A DNA stretch of 64,000 nt from Valencia hispanica (lineage: Eukaryota > Chordata > Actinopteri > Cyprinodontiformes > Valenciidae): NCBI GenBank assembly GCA_963556495.2, contig OY747704.1:11065501-11129500 (forward strand), read 5' to 3'. Position numbers and translations under genes: made by a program. The notes under the pieces were generated by a model. That model saw only the letters and a list, made by a program, of their open reading frames with translations, was not told the origin of the DNA and did no database searches. Positions 32,301 to 42,748 of this stretch are shown here, piece by piece (the stretch's first letter is position 1; the number at the start of each line of letters is the position of its first letter).

Positions 32301-33774
32301 TCAACTTCTGTCAGTTGTCACCCCCTTGGCTCTGTGATGTAAACCTATGTTGTTTCCTATGTCCATCTCTAGCCTTGGTTTGAGTGGGAGGAGCTTCTCT
32401 GCCTTCCAGTGGGAGGCTATGATCCTCTGCTGCCTGAATATGCAGCACTCTGGGTTCAGCATCTGCTTGGTTGAGGTGCACGTGCGTTTCTCAGGCCAGC
32501 TGAGCGTATTTTTGATTTCCTGCATCCTTAGTTTCCTCGTCCTGCTGTACATAGTCACCTGAAAGTAAATAGATTTTTGCAGGTTATGAAGAAATAAAGA
32601 TTTGAAAGTCGGTTCTTCTTCTAAACTTGGAGCGCTGCATCCTTGGAAAAACACAGCTCTTAAGCGACGGTAAAATTCTCTCTGTGGTTCATGTGTCTTC
32701 TGCTTAACAGTGAAAGCACCTAGTGTCGCAGAGGCCTGATCTGTAAAGATGGCATATTCTTCCCTCAAGGCTTGACAGAGGGTAAAATAGCAGTCTCTGA
32801 TCCCAGGAGGTAAGGTTTCCATGAAACTGTGTACACCCCTGTAGGTTGTTTTCCAAATAAGTTTTAATTTATCACGTGATGATGGGTAGGACAGGTCTAG
32901 GAGGCAACATTCTACTTCTCTTAAATAATCGTCAACATTTGAAGTAGAATTGCTTGGATCGGAGCGTTCTATGTCCTGTGCCAACGATTCCAGTTGTCTT
33001 GTACGCATGCCGTACTCACTGGGTCGGCCTGTCTCATCTGAATCAGGATAGTCTGGTCCACCTGAGTCCCAAGGGTGGCCCTCTGGTTGTCTTTTAGGGG
33101 ATACAGTTTCAAAGCAGAGGCTGCTGCGAGTCAGACCAGCTGCCTGCATGCTGCTCCTCCACTTTGGACCCCCTGCAGAGCCCAGCCCCTGTAGCTTGCT
33201 GCGGTTGACAGTGACAGCGGTCAAATTAACATTAACCCCTACTCTAGGTTCTGTGAAGGTGAGGTGTGTGGCTTTAATGTGGGGTGTATACCTTGGACGA
33301 GCAGGCAGCTCTACCTGACCTAAGTCAGATGTTTCCTCTGTCTGCTCTTCCACCTTTTCTTCTGTGGAAAGGAGGCTGGTTCTTCTGTTCTCAGCGTCCA
33401 CTTGCTCCTTCAGTCTATTCTAAGTCAGTTCAACCATTGCTTCTGCTTTGGAGAGCTCTGTTCTAGTTCCTTGCTCCCTTTCCAGGGCTTCATCACGTTC
33501 CTGAGTCAATCTGGCACATCGTTCAGCCTCTAATTTCATTTTCCGTTGGTAAAGCAAGGCAAGTTGTCCAAATGCATCTGAAATCTGAACCTTCTTATCT
33601 GGCTTTTTCATGAATTCCACCAATGGCTGTATTCTTTCTTCACACTCAAGAATCTCATAACCATCTAAGCAAACACGTTTCTCTGATGACGTTACTAATT
33701 ATCTGTTGCACCTGTAAGTCTGTGAACTCCTGGAGAGTCACAGCTGCAGCTACCTGGGGGCCTGATTCCTCCAT
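32301..33774 (-). pseudogene. Gag-like structural protein of an LTR retroelement
   Basis: The start is a minus-strand ATG at 33,774-33,772. The N-terminal region becomes a charged coiled coil around 33,560-33,430. The 366-codon open part (33,401-32,301) has a linker rich in Pro/Ser, then a helical capsid-like region with LKLIWKTTYRGVHSFMETL, FTVKQKTHEPQREFYRRLR and FLHNLQKSIYFQVTMYSRTR. Two breaks are visible: a frameshift near 33,690 and a TAG at 33,420-33,422, with the same frame continuing on both sides of the TAG. The capsid style resembles gag of fish LTR elements or retroviruses. I cannot name the genus. Confidence 0.6.
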
Positions 33775-33837
33775 ATCTGCAGCTATGGGAAGGTAAACGA
33801 CAACAACACAACAGACAAACCTCAAAGCAGCCAAGCT

Positions 33838-33926
33838 TTAGCTGTCAAAAGAGTTGCTAAACAACAACGACAACAATGAACTGACAGCAAACCAACGAAG
33901 CCTTAGCTGTCAAAAGAGTTGCTAAA
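33838..33926. repeat. Short direct repeat, period 65 bp
   Basis: The phrase ttagctgtcaaaagagttgc then taaa occurs at 33,838-33,861 and again at 33,903-33,926, each followed by a caacaac-rich stretch. It lies just upstream (sense) of the gag-like start, so it could be part of a retroelement leader. Confidence 0.8.
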
Positions 33927-34894
33927 TAGCAACAACAACACGCACTTCAATGGACACTTCAAAACACCTTTGATAAATATCCACTCTCTCCTATACATAT
34001 ATGAGTGTGGTCATGTGCGGTTAAATAGGTGCACAAGCTATGAAATCAACCTGTGACTTACCCAACACTGTTATCAGTGTTAAAATTGCTATTTGTGTTT
34101 AACTGGCGCATAGGCTGACAGATCAGCCTATACCTTATCACCAACTTTAAGGTTAAAACTGCTTTTCCTATTCTTCAAGTAAATCTCAGCAATGCAGTTA
34201 TACAAATCCCTCTCTCTAGTCAGATTAGCAGTAAATTAGCCAGGATCAAATTAACTCTGAAACTTAAATCAGGCAACATACATTTCCTAAAGGGTCACAC
34301 ACACAAGTGAAGACAAACACCATATATTTGCAAAATCTCTAAGAAATGTCAGGTGAAATGGTGAACTAACTGCAGGCTAGGTCACATTTATAGCATCATA
34401 TGTGATTAGCTGCAAGATAGCCTAGGCTGTGATCTGCAGTTAACACAGAGTATACTGAAATCAGTTTAATTGCTTAAGCACAAGTATTGAAAATCTGAAA
34501 AAATTAATTTAAATGTACTTTAAATATAAAATAGTCCAAATGTAGGTTAGCTGATAGAATTGGCTGCAGGTTAGCTCAGGCTCTTGTGCTTTGCACAAAG
34601 CATCCTGAGGTAAGTTGCAGCTTCTGAGCATCAGCGTGTGGAAAACGTTGATTAAAGTCCTCTGTTTAAGCTGAATTAAACATCCAAAACCACACAATGC
34701 AGCATCAAAATCACCTGAAAATGATCTATGTAGCTTAATTGAGCTTCAAAGGCAAGAGAGGAAATGTATAAGAGTTATCAACACCTGTCTGCTTCAAGGT
34801 TTGGAATAATATCTCCAAAAATGTCACAATCTGTGTTACTTGTATGTATGCAGAACAATTATGTCCACTCAACGTGCCTCACACGGAGCACCAA
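33927..34894. other. Non-coding stretch upstream of gag-like gene
   Basis: AT-rich with no gene. It could contain the leader or a degraded LTR of the retroelement, but I could identify neither TG...CA ends with a duplication nor a convincing primer-binding site. Confidence 0.4.
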
Positions 34895-35055
34895 AGTACC
34901 CAACATACAGAGGATTACCGTAGTCCAACCTTATTGTAATGAATGCATGAATTACCTTTTCAAAGTCCTTCTTTGTTAAGACGGGCTTAATTTTTGACAA
35001 TTGCCTCAGCTGAAAAAAGCTGGATTTGTTTGTCAAATTTTAGTTCAGAGTGTTG
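34895..35055 (-). pseudogene. L2/CR1-like RT thumb fragment
   Basis: The minus strand reads LKFDKQIQ, then FFQLRQLSKIKPVLTKKD and FEKVIHAFITIRLDYGNPLY. This corresponds to the 'HAFI(T/F)SRLDYCNSL' block of L2-type ORF2, just C-terminal to the polymerase core. Arg-Leu-Asp-Tyr is preserved and the usual Cys is Gly. It is too divergent from L2-A and L2-B to be either. It may be the downstream continuation of the LINE at 49,655-52,040, separated by the large hAT insertion. Confidence 0.7.
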
Positions 35056-35094
35056 TGACACAGAGTGAGCGAATTTTGTCTGGTTTACATAACC

Positions 35095-35139
35095 ATCAAT
35101 AATTATGATCAATAATTTAATATTAATATAATTATTGAT
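35095..35139. repeat. 12-bp perfect inverted repeat, AT-rich
   Basis: atcaataattat (35,095-35,106) pairs with ataattattgat (35,128-35,139) across a 21-bp loop. It is AT-rich and may be incidental. Confidence 0.6.
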
Positions 35140-35159
35140 GAAGTTCAAGTTTAATTTAT

Positions 35160-35645
35160 CAATTATAGGGGCAACACATCTGTATTAGAAGACCAGACAT
35201 CCAGTCTCTTCTTGAAGGTATAAGTTCACTTGCCGTGGACATTCATTTTACCCATTACACCAAGTAGTCACAGACCACTTCTCTTTCAGCTAAGGAGAAT
35301 TTATTAAGAAAATAGATCAATCTTACAGCCAAAACATTTCGTCAATGATTCCCATCTATTCTAAAGCATGCAACTAACTACTACAGATCTTAGAAAACAA
35401 TAATATGTGAAAATTAAACACAACAGAAAGTAGATCAGGGATAAACAGACAACTGAGGTTTTGTTCAGAAAGGGAGGTGGCCCTCACTCCAGGGGGCTCA
35501 AGTCAGAGAAAGCCTGTGGGACAAAGGGTCATAAACTTAGTTCTGGGCCAAGATGGAAGACAGCAGATGGAGTGTAAGAAGACATAAGAGACATAAAATT
35601 AGCTTTGGCTAAAATGGGGGAAAACACATGGTGTGTACTGTCCAC
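35160..35645 (-). other. LTR-like non-coding segment, split by the hAT element
   Basis: Together with 49,160-49,655 this ~1-kb stretch separates the two LINE pieces. On the minus strand it shows an aataaattctcc polyadenylation-like signal near 35,295 and no coding. It could be an LTR, but its ends and target duplication are not defined. Confidence 0.3.
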
Positions 35646-35745
35646 TAGGGATCGACCGATATACCGGCCGGCCGATATATCAGGCCGATAATTGCGTTTT
35701 TCACGTGCATCGGGCAATAAGCGGCTGCTGCATTCGCCGATAGTT
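35646..35745 (+). repeat. Left terminal region of the 13.5-kb hAT
   Basis: It begins tagggatcgaccgatatacc. An internal palindrome (gatataccggccggccgata) and repeated cgata units follow. Similar 'atatcggct / gtatcggtc' units, reversed, fill the right terminal region at about 49,040-49,159. Subterminal repeats of this kind are usual transposase-binding sites in hAT elements. Confidence 0.8.
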
Positions 35746-37670
35746 TTTTCCCAACATTATTTACAGTCAGGCGTGCACAGGCAGCTGTGTTGCTGGAGAC
35801 GCAGCAGTTCACGTGCAGACCATGCACGGCCCCTCCCCCACTAGCAGAGTGCTGGAAGCTCTTCAGGACAAAGGTAAGTATTAAACTTTCAAAGCATCTT
35901 TTAACTGTTTGACTTAGCTGAAATATTGCCATACACTTTGAAAGTGAAAACACATTATGTGTGCTTGCAACTATAGCTAAGCATTTTTTTGGCTCCAAAT
36001 GGGAAACGCAAATCCCTAATGCCTGCATTTAGGGAGCTGCAAATGGCTAAGTTGTAGGCTATCCCTATGCATACGATAGCTGTTACGAACACTGGTCATA
36101 GGATTAAGTAAAGCCGACGTTGTTCTGTGGTAGGCTATTTGTGGGAGTTTTATTCAGCGGCTACATGTCTGGCTGAGGTTTGAACGCGTGTGGTGTGTGT
36201 GTCTCTCCCTCTTTCCCTACTTGGAGCTCGGAGGAGTTGCCATCGCAGCAACACTCCAAGAAGAGCTTTAGTGATGAGCGATATGTTTTCCAAGAAGTTG
36301 AATATTAATTTGCGTTAATGTTTATCATGTACCAGACATAAGTGCACCGTGTAGGCTATGCCTTAATTGTGTTTAGAGCCGTTTGCTGACATTATCATTA
36401 TCAATCAAGTTCAATGGTGGTTGAGCTTTTCAGTCAGCGACAGCTACCAAGACATAAGTTCGTGTGTGTGTCGTGTGCGCGTGTGTCTGTCTCACTCAGT
36501 GGGACACACGCATCACAGCGATACGAGAGTGCTGTGCGACCTTAAGGAGAGCCTATTAAAACTGAGGGAATTGCTTTTTTTAACAGGGTTGAGACAACAC
36601 ATCACCTGACAGAAGAAATAGTAATAATACACATAAAAAAAACAGAAGACCACGCGCTACAAGGCTATCTAACCCATTTTTACCGACCACAGACACAACT
36701 CAGATGCCACGTAAATAAATATTTGCGAACAAACCCATAACATCATAGTTTTGTCAACCCAGCATTTCTGGCTCTACCGCAGCAATCAAATACACAATCA
36801 ATCCTTCAAATGAAAGCAGAGAATCTGCCGATTCCAAAGATGCATCTGCCAACACCCTAGACCAAAGCACCGCGGAGATATAAGCCAAAGTATAACACAA
36901 CAAGAAATTGCTTTTCAGAATCACAGTAGTAAAATTTGCCTTACCTTTGCTGTTTTGCCATGTAAAGATGATTTCTTTGGAAAATAAATGCTATTTTCTG
37001 ATACTTCCATCTCTTATGCACCATCCAAAAATTTCCGGGCGTTTCTATTACAACTTTTTGGTTCCTTGGAAGTGATTTTGTCTACTCGCCGAGAAGCCTG
37101 GCATTCCCCCGAGGCTCTGTTCTCGGCTCCCTGGTTAGCTGAGTGTGATGTCAATCTTGTTTGGCAAGTTTTGCCGTTATTCTATTGGCTTCTAATAATT
37201 CAACAAGGTGTTGCTCATGCAAATTGATTAATCTGCTGCAAAGGTAGGTCTTTGCGTAAAATAAAACTAATAAAACATGGTTGTTTTTTTTGCCGGAGCA
37301 AAAAACAACAACATTTCTGCTGTATTCCATCTTCAGTTTTTCCTAACCAGTAACAGATAACTTGCATAATGATACATCTATCAATTCTACTCAATGTTAC
37401 CTTTACAATGGCACCTAAATTGTTCAAATACTCCTTTTGGTCGCTAAAATATACTAATTTTTCATAGGTAACCATTTTTTGAGAAACAGGCTTCAAAATA
37501 GGCCTAGGTTGTAAGGGGTTAAAACGTTGAGATAGGCTTTTACACGTTGTTGAATTGTGTATTTACACCTTTTAACGTTGATGCAGTTTAGAACAGAAAC
37601 TTGAACAATTTGTTGCTTATTGTGTATCTGACATCACATTATTTTCCACTGCTCATATGTGTTTCGCTGT
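35746..37670 (+). other. hAT internal non-coding region (putative 5' exon and intron)
   Basis: No coding domain was found. A purine-rich stretch ending aggacaaaggtaagta at 35,880 looks like an exon-donor boundary. A GT-rich run lies at about 36,458-36,490. The matching acceptor would be ttttttaaag just before the ATG at 46,080. Confidence 0.45.
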
Positions 37671-37851
37671 CTGCTGAAGGAGGAGCAGCTGCTCTCTGTC
37701 TCTCTCCAGATCCGTTCACTTATTTTCTTTTCTGTTTGCTTTTCTTGTTTTCTTTCTTAACCTTTTCTTAGTTACTTTATTTTCCCAGCCCCTGGAGTCA
37801 CTGTATTGGACCAGATCTCTTCTTGGATTACTTTTCTATGGACTTATCAAC

Positions 37852-39156
37852 ATGGTTTTTTGCTCAGCTGAGGATTTTGAAAAACTGCTCCACAGAATTG
37901 AGGGCATTGAAACGAAGCTACGTCGTCTGGAAATTAATTTTGATCTCCACGCTGATTATGGACAAAATGAAACAACTTTACCTTTGAATACAAACAGCCC
38001 TGTGTTACATAGTTCTAACCGTGTCACAGAGACTCCCTACAGGCGTCTGAGCGGCAGAACTCCGCACTATAATAAAAACTGGCCAGCTTTAAAACGCATG
38101 AAATCAACCCCAGCCTGTTCTCCGAGGAAGAAAAAACAAAAGAAACTCCGACAAAGAGAAACCTCTGAACCCAGAACTGCCACTTCTGCTAAAAGTGAAC
38201 AAAAGAGGTTTCAGCCAAAAACAAGAGATATTTCTCCACCTGGAATCCCGCTGAAAAACAGATTCGCAGCCTTGAGTTCCCCGAAAGATGACGCATCCCC
38301 CAGGACCAGTCAAAGCCACTAGGAGAAACCCAGCCGCATCAAACGGACACATAGAGTAAGAGCGACCCCAGCAAAGACTGTTATCATACAAGACGGATCA
38401 ATTAATGGAATTGAGGCTTTTTGTAGCAAGAATACCAAAGTTTATAGCTGCTACAAAAATACAGTGAGAGAAATATCAGAAAAAATCCCTAAAATCTTGG
38501 ACCAACATCCTGCTTTGGAAAAGCTCGTCATTCACGCTGGATCAGCAGATATCGCGATGAGACAATCAGAGATTCTGAAGAGAGACTTTTCTGATCTCCT
38601 ACAGAGACTTGATGGACTTAACGTAAACATCCTCATCAGCGGACCAGTCCCTGAAGGGAATGATGAAAGATTTAGCAGACTCCGCATGCTTCATAAATGG
38701 TTGAAGAAACAATCAGCTGAGAAGTCGTTCACATTTATTAATAATTTCAAAGTATTTGGAAGTGCTAATCATCTGTTCAAAGCAGGTATGCGCTATTTGA
38801 ACAGGTCCGGAGTAAGGCTGTTAGCAGCCAACATTTTTTCTTATCAACATCAGAAAGCAAAACACTTGCTCCCAAAAGCTGACCTTGAGGCGCCCATGGA
38901 TATCAGAGAACAAAAACAGCAAGTCATGATGACACCACAGGACCGAACAGATAAACAACCATCAGAGATTAAGTCTTCATCTTCCTGTGACTCAGCCACA
39001 TCAAATGAGTCTCCTTTTAGAAACTTTACAGACAGACTGAATGAGCAAATCAAATTTGGGACACAATTAACACCTAAACTTAGACTACACCAAACGCCTG
39101 GGACTAGTGTCCATAAGCCTGGGAGCTTCCCCCCACTGATTATTACAGATATCTGA
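37852..39156 (+). pseudogene. L2-B ORF1: coiled coil plus SGNH-hydrolase-like domain
   Basis: One frame of 434 codons starts MVFCSAEDFEKLLHRIEG, with a coiled coil (IETKLRRLEINFD) in the first 35 residues. A basic linker (SPRKKKQKKLRQRE) follows, then the esterase-like fold: IIQDGSINGIEAF, LVIHAGSADIAMRQSE, NILISGPVPEGNDERFSRL and RYLNRSGVRLLAANI. A single TAG at 38,320-38,322 interrupts it; the copy at 58 kb has CAG there. The nucleophile motif, the Asn block and the Asp-x-x-His block of active SGNH enzymes are all altered. L2-A ORF1 in this window keeps them. RNA binding is the likely remaining role. Confidence 0.85.
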
Positions 39157-39486
39157 TATTTGAGGGAACCGGGCAAAAAATCCACCCCTACCGTCTCCCA
39201 GAATTCACCCGGCACCCCTGAGGCTATATCAGTGATTATCAGCAGCCGGAAACATAAACCGTTAACCACACGCTCTCATATTAAACAAAATCTCAAATTG
39301 ATAACCTGTCAGAAGGTTCAGCTGCCCATCATCACAATACTTAAGTTAGCTTTATTAAACATTAGATCTCTATCCGGGAAGTCTTTTCTTATCAATGACT
39401 TCATCACTGAGCATAATTTACACGCCCTTTTTTTAATCAGAAATTTGGCTAGATGAAAATAACGAAACAACTTCACTTCATTAATA

Positions 39487-42400
39487 ATTAATTGGTTCTA
39501 GGTGAGGGATCAGACAAAGTGCAGCCCAAAAGACCCCTATGAAGAAAACGACAGATGGACTCAGTGTTCCCTCGCCCGGACGCGGGTCACCGGGGCCCCC
39601 CTCTGGAGCCAGGCCTGGAGGTGGGGCACGTTGGAGAGCGCCTGGTGGCCGGGCCTTTACCCATGGGGCCCGGTCGGGCTTAGCCCGAAGAGGTAACATG
39701 GGCCCCCCTTCCCATGAGCTCACCACCTGTGGGAGGGGCCATAGGGGTCGGGTGCTGTGCAGGATGGGCGGCGGCCAAAGGCGGGGACCTTGGCGGTCCG
39801 ATCCTCGGCTGCAGAAGCTGGCTCTCGGGACGTGGAACGTCACCTCTCTGGTGGGGAAGGAGCCGGAGCTGGTGTGCGAGGTTGAGAGGTTCCGACTGGA
39901 CATCGTCGGACTCACCTCGGCGCACGGCTCTGGCTCTGGAACCCGTCTCCTCGAGAGAGGTTGGACTCTCTTCCACTCTGGGGTTGCCCCCGCTGAGAGG
40001 CGCCGAGCTGGGGTGGGCATACTTGTTGCCCCCCATCTCGGCGCCTGTACGTTGGGGTTTACCCCGGTGAACGAGAGGGTAGCCTCCCTCCGCCTTCGGG
40101 TGGGGGGACGGGTCCTGACTGTTGTTTGTGCTTACGCGCCAAACAGCAGATTAGATTACCCACCCTTCTTGGAGTCTTTGGAAGGGGTGCTGGAGAGTGC
40201 TCCTCCTGGGGACTCCCTTGTTCTGCTGGGGGACTTCAACGCTCACGTGGGCAATGACAGTGAGACCTGGAGGGGTGTGGTTGGGCGGAATGGCCCCCCC
40301 GATCTAAACCCGAGTGGTGTCTTGTTATTGGACTTCTGTGCTCGTCATGGATTGTCCATAACAAACACCATGTTCAAGCATAAAGGTGTCCATATGTGCA
40401 CTTGGCACCAGGACACCTTAGGCCGCAGCTCAATGATCGACTTGGTTGTCGTCTCATCTGATCTGCGGCCGCATGTTCTGGACACTCGGGTGAAGAGAGG
40501 GGCAGAGCTGTCCACTGACCACTACCTGGTGGTGAGTCGGCTCCGATGGTGGGGGAGGACGCCGGACAGACCTGGAAGGCCTAAACGTGTTGTGAGGGTC
40601 TGCTGGGAACGTCTGGCAGAGTCTCCTGTCAGAAGGAGCTTTAACTCACACCTCCGGCAGAACTTTGAACACGTCCCGGGGGAGGCGGGGGACATCGAGT
40701 CCGAGTGGACCATGTTCCGTGCCTCCATTGCCGAGGCGGCTGACCGAAGCTGTGGCCGCAAGGTGGTCGGTGCCTGTCGCGGCGGCAACCCCCGAACCCG
40801 GTGGTGGACACCGGCGGTAAGGGATGCTGTCAGGCTGAAGAAGGAGTCCTACCGGGTCTTTTTGGCTTGTGGGACCCCTGAAGCAGCTGATAGGTACCGA
40901 CAGGCCAAGCGGGATGCGGCTCGGATGGTTGCTGAGGCAAAAACTCGGGCGTGGGAGGAGTTTGGAGAGACCATGGAAAACGACTTCCGTACGGCTTCGA
41001 AGCGATTCTGGTCCACCATCCGGCGTCTCAGGGGGGGAAAGCGGTCTGCCACCAACACTGTTTACAGTGGGGATGGTGTGCTGCTGACCTCGACGCGGGA
41101 CGTTTTGGGTCGGTGGATGGAATACTTCGAAGACCTCCTCAATCCCACCGGCACGCCTTCCAATCTGGAAGCAGGGTTTGGGGACTTGGGGTCGGGCTCT
41201 CCAATCTCTGGTGCCGAGGTCACCGAGGTCGTTAAAAAGCTCCTCGGTGGCAAGGCTCCGGGGGTGGATGAGATTCGACCGGAGTTCCTCAAGGCTCTGG
41301 ATGTTGTGGGGCTGTGTTGGTTAACGCGGCTCTGCAATATTGCGTGGACATCGGGGGCAGTTCCCTTGGATTGGCAGACCGGGGTGGTGGTCCCCCTGTT
41401 TAAAAAGGGGGACCACAGGGTGTGTTCCAACTACAGGGGGATCACACTTCTGAGCCTCCCTGGTAAGGTCTATTCAGGGGTTCTGGAGAGGAGGGTCCGA
41501 CGGATAGTCAAACCTCAGATCCAGGAGGAACAATGCGGTTTTCGTCCTGGCCGTGGAACACTGGACCAGCTCTACACCCTCAGCAGGGTCCTGGAGGGTG
41601 CGTGGGAGTTCGCCCAACCGGTCTACATGTGTTTTGTGGACTTGGAGAAGGCGTTCGACCGTGTCCCTCGGGGGGCCCTGTGGGGGGTGCTCCGGGAGTA
41701 TGGGGTACCGGGCCCCTTGATACGGGCTGTTAGGTCCCTGTACGACCGGTGCCAGAGTTTGGTTCGCATTGCCGGCATTAAGTCGGGCTTGTTTCCGGTG
41801 AGAGTTGGACTCCGCCAAGGTTGCCCTTTGTCACCGATCTTGTTCCTAACATTTATGGACAGGATTTCTAGGCGCAGCCAAGGCGTTGCGGGGATCCGTT
41901 TTGGTGGCCTCAGGATCGGGTCTCTGCTTTTTGCAGATGATGTGGTCCTGTTGGCTTCATCGGAGCGTGATCTACAGCTTTCGCTGGAGCTGTTCGCAGC
42001 CGAGTGTGAAGCGGCTGGGATGAGAATCAGCACCTCCAAATCCGAGGCCATGGTCTTGAGCCGGAAAAGGGTGGGGTGCCTCCTCCGGGTCAGGGATGGG
42101 GTCCTTCCCCAAGTGGAGGAGTTTAAGTATCTGGGGGTCTTGTTCACGAATGAGGGAAAAATGGAGCGGGAGATCGATAGACGGATTGGTGGGGCATCTG
42201 CAGTTATGCGGGCGCTCTACCGGTCTGTCGTGGTGAAGAGAGAGCTGAGCCAAAAGGCGAAGCTCTCGATTTACCGGTCGATCTACGTTCCTACCCTCAT
42301 CTATGGTCACGAACTCTGGGTGGTGACCGAAAGAACGAGATCACGGATACAAGCGGCTGAAATGAGTTTCCTCCACAGAGTGTCTGGGCTCTCCCTTAGA

Positions 42401-42748
42401 GATAGGGTGAGAAGCTCAGTCATCCAGAGGGGGCTCAGAGTAGAGCCGCTGCTTCTCCACATCGAGAGGAGTCAGTTGAGGTGGCTCGGGCATCTGGTCA
42501 GGATGCCTCCTGGACGCCTCCCTGGTGAGGTGTTTCAGGCACGTCCCACCGGGAGGAGGCCCAGGGGAAGGCCCAGGACACGCTGGAGGGACTATGTTTC
42601 TCGGCTGGCCTGGGAGCGCCTTGGGGTTCCTCCCGAGGACCTGGAACAAGTGGCTGGGGAGAGGGAAGTCTGGGTCTCTTTGCTTAGGCTGCTGCCCCCG
42701 CGACCCGACCCCGGATAAGCGGAAGAAAATGGATGGATGGATGGATGG
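39487..42748 (+). mobile_element. Rex3 (RTE-clade) LINE with 12-bp target duplication
   Basis: The direct repeat acttcattaata flanks it at 39,475-39,486 and 42,749-42,760, inside L2-B endonuclease sequence. The element is 3262 bp, with a short leader, one long ORF and a tail of ggat repeats (42,729-42,748), the Rex3/RTE tail form. The 20-mer at 41,372-41,391 (tggcagaccggggtggtggt) equals, as I remember it, the published Rex3 PCR primer site. The intact ORF and clean duplication make it one of the youngest insertions here. Confidence 0.93.
39539..42718 (+). CDS. Rex3 endonuclease-reverse transcriptase, uninterrupted
   Basis: This is a 1059-codon frame without stops, the only full-length element ORF in the window. 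Residues 1-92 are a Gly/Arg/Pro-rich leader; internal Met residues at about 54 and 76 are alternative starts. The AP-like endonuclease (about 93-330) has [24 protein letters not shown] (about 229-241), [10 protein letters not shown] and [10 protein letters not shown]. The residue usually Glu after the first strand lies in [10 protein letters not shown], so the acidic residue is not obvious. RT (about 560-850): [80 protein letters not shown] (catalytic Asp pair, about 798-801) and [13 protein letters not shown]. The C-terminus is Arg-rich ([12 protein letters not shown]). G+C is far higher than in the surrounding L2-B. The protein would act in cis on its own RNA in the nucleus. Confidence 0.93.
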   Translation: MKKTTDGLSVPSPGRGSPGPPSGARPGGGARWRAPGGRAFTHGARSGLARRGNMGPPSHELTTCGRGHRGRVLCRMGGGQRRGPWRSDPRLQKLALGTWNVTSLVGKEPELVCEVERFRLDIVGLTSAHGSGSGTRLLERGWTLFHSGVAPAERRRAGVGILVAPHLGACTLGFTPVNERVASLRLRVGGRVLTVVCAYAPNSRLDYPPFLESLEGVLESAPPGDSLVLLGDFNAHVGNDSETWRGVVGRNGPPDLNPSGVLLLDFCARHGLSITNTMFKHKGVHMCTWHQDTLGRSSMIDLVVVSSDLRPHVLDTRVKRGAELSTDHYLVVSRLRWWGRTPDRPGRPKRVVRVCWERLAESPVRRSFNSHLRQNFEHVPGEAGDIESEWTMFRASIAEAADRSCGRKVVGACRGGNPRTRWWTPAVRDAVRLKKESYRVFLACGTPEAADRYRQAKRDAARMVAEAKTRAWEEFGETMENDFRTASKRFWSTIRRLRGGKRSATNTVYSGDGVLLTSTRDVLGRWMEYFEDLLNPTGTPSNLEAGFGDLGSGSPISGAEVTEVVKKLLGGKAPGVDEIRPEFLKALDVVGLCWLTRLCNIAWTSGAVPLDWQTGVVVPLFKKGDHRVCSNYRGITLLSLPGKVYSGVLERRVRRIVKPQIQEEQCGFRPGRGTLDQLYTLSRVLEGAWEFAQPVYMCFVDLEKAFDRVPRGALWGVLREYGVPGPLIRAVRSLYDRCQSLVRIAGIKSGLFPVRVGLRQGCPLSPILFLTFMDRISRRSQGVAGIRFGGLRIGSLLFADDVVLLASSERDLQLSLELFAAECEAAGMRISTSKSEAMVLSRKRVGCLLRVRDGVLPQVEEFKYLGVLFTNEGKMEREIDRRIGGASAVMRALYRSVVVKRELSQKAKLSIYRSIYVPTLIYGHELWVVTERTRSRIQAAEMSFLHRVSGLSLRDRVRSSVIQRGLRVEPLLLHIERSQLRWLGHLVRMPPGRLPGEVFQARPTGRRPRGRPRTRWRDYVSRLAWERLGVPPEDLEQVAGEREVWVSLLRLLPPRPDPG

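Larger units (their letters stand above)
31570..33774 (-). mobile_element. Decayed LTR retroelement / endogenous retrovirus-like internal region
   Basis: The sense strand is minus. A gag-like gene (33,774-32,301) is followed by a shredded region containing a retropepsin-like motif (about 31,870-31,800). No RT, integrase or envelope is visible, and no flanking LTR pair could be identified. The non-coding sequence upstream (33,775-34,890) may be leader or LTR material. Confidence 0.6.

Noticed and set aside
34870..34892. Possible retroviral primer-binding site (tggtgctccgtgtgagg on the minus strand)
   Set aside because: Does not match a tRNA 3' end that I can name, and no LTR boundary lies next to it.
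39481..40070. 179- and 118-codon frames overlapping the Rex3 ORF start
   Set aside because: Shadow frames of the GC-rich Rex3 gene.
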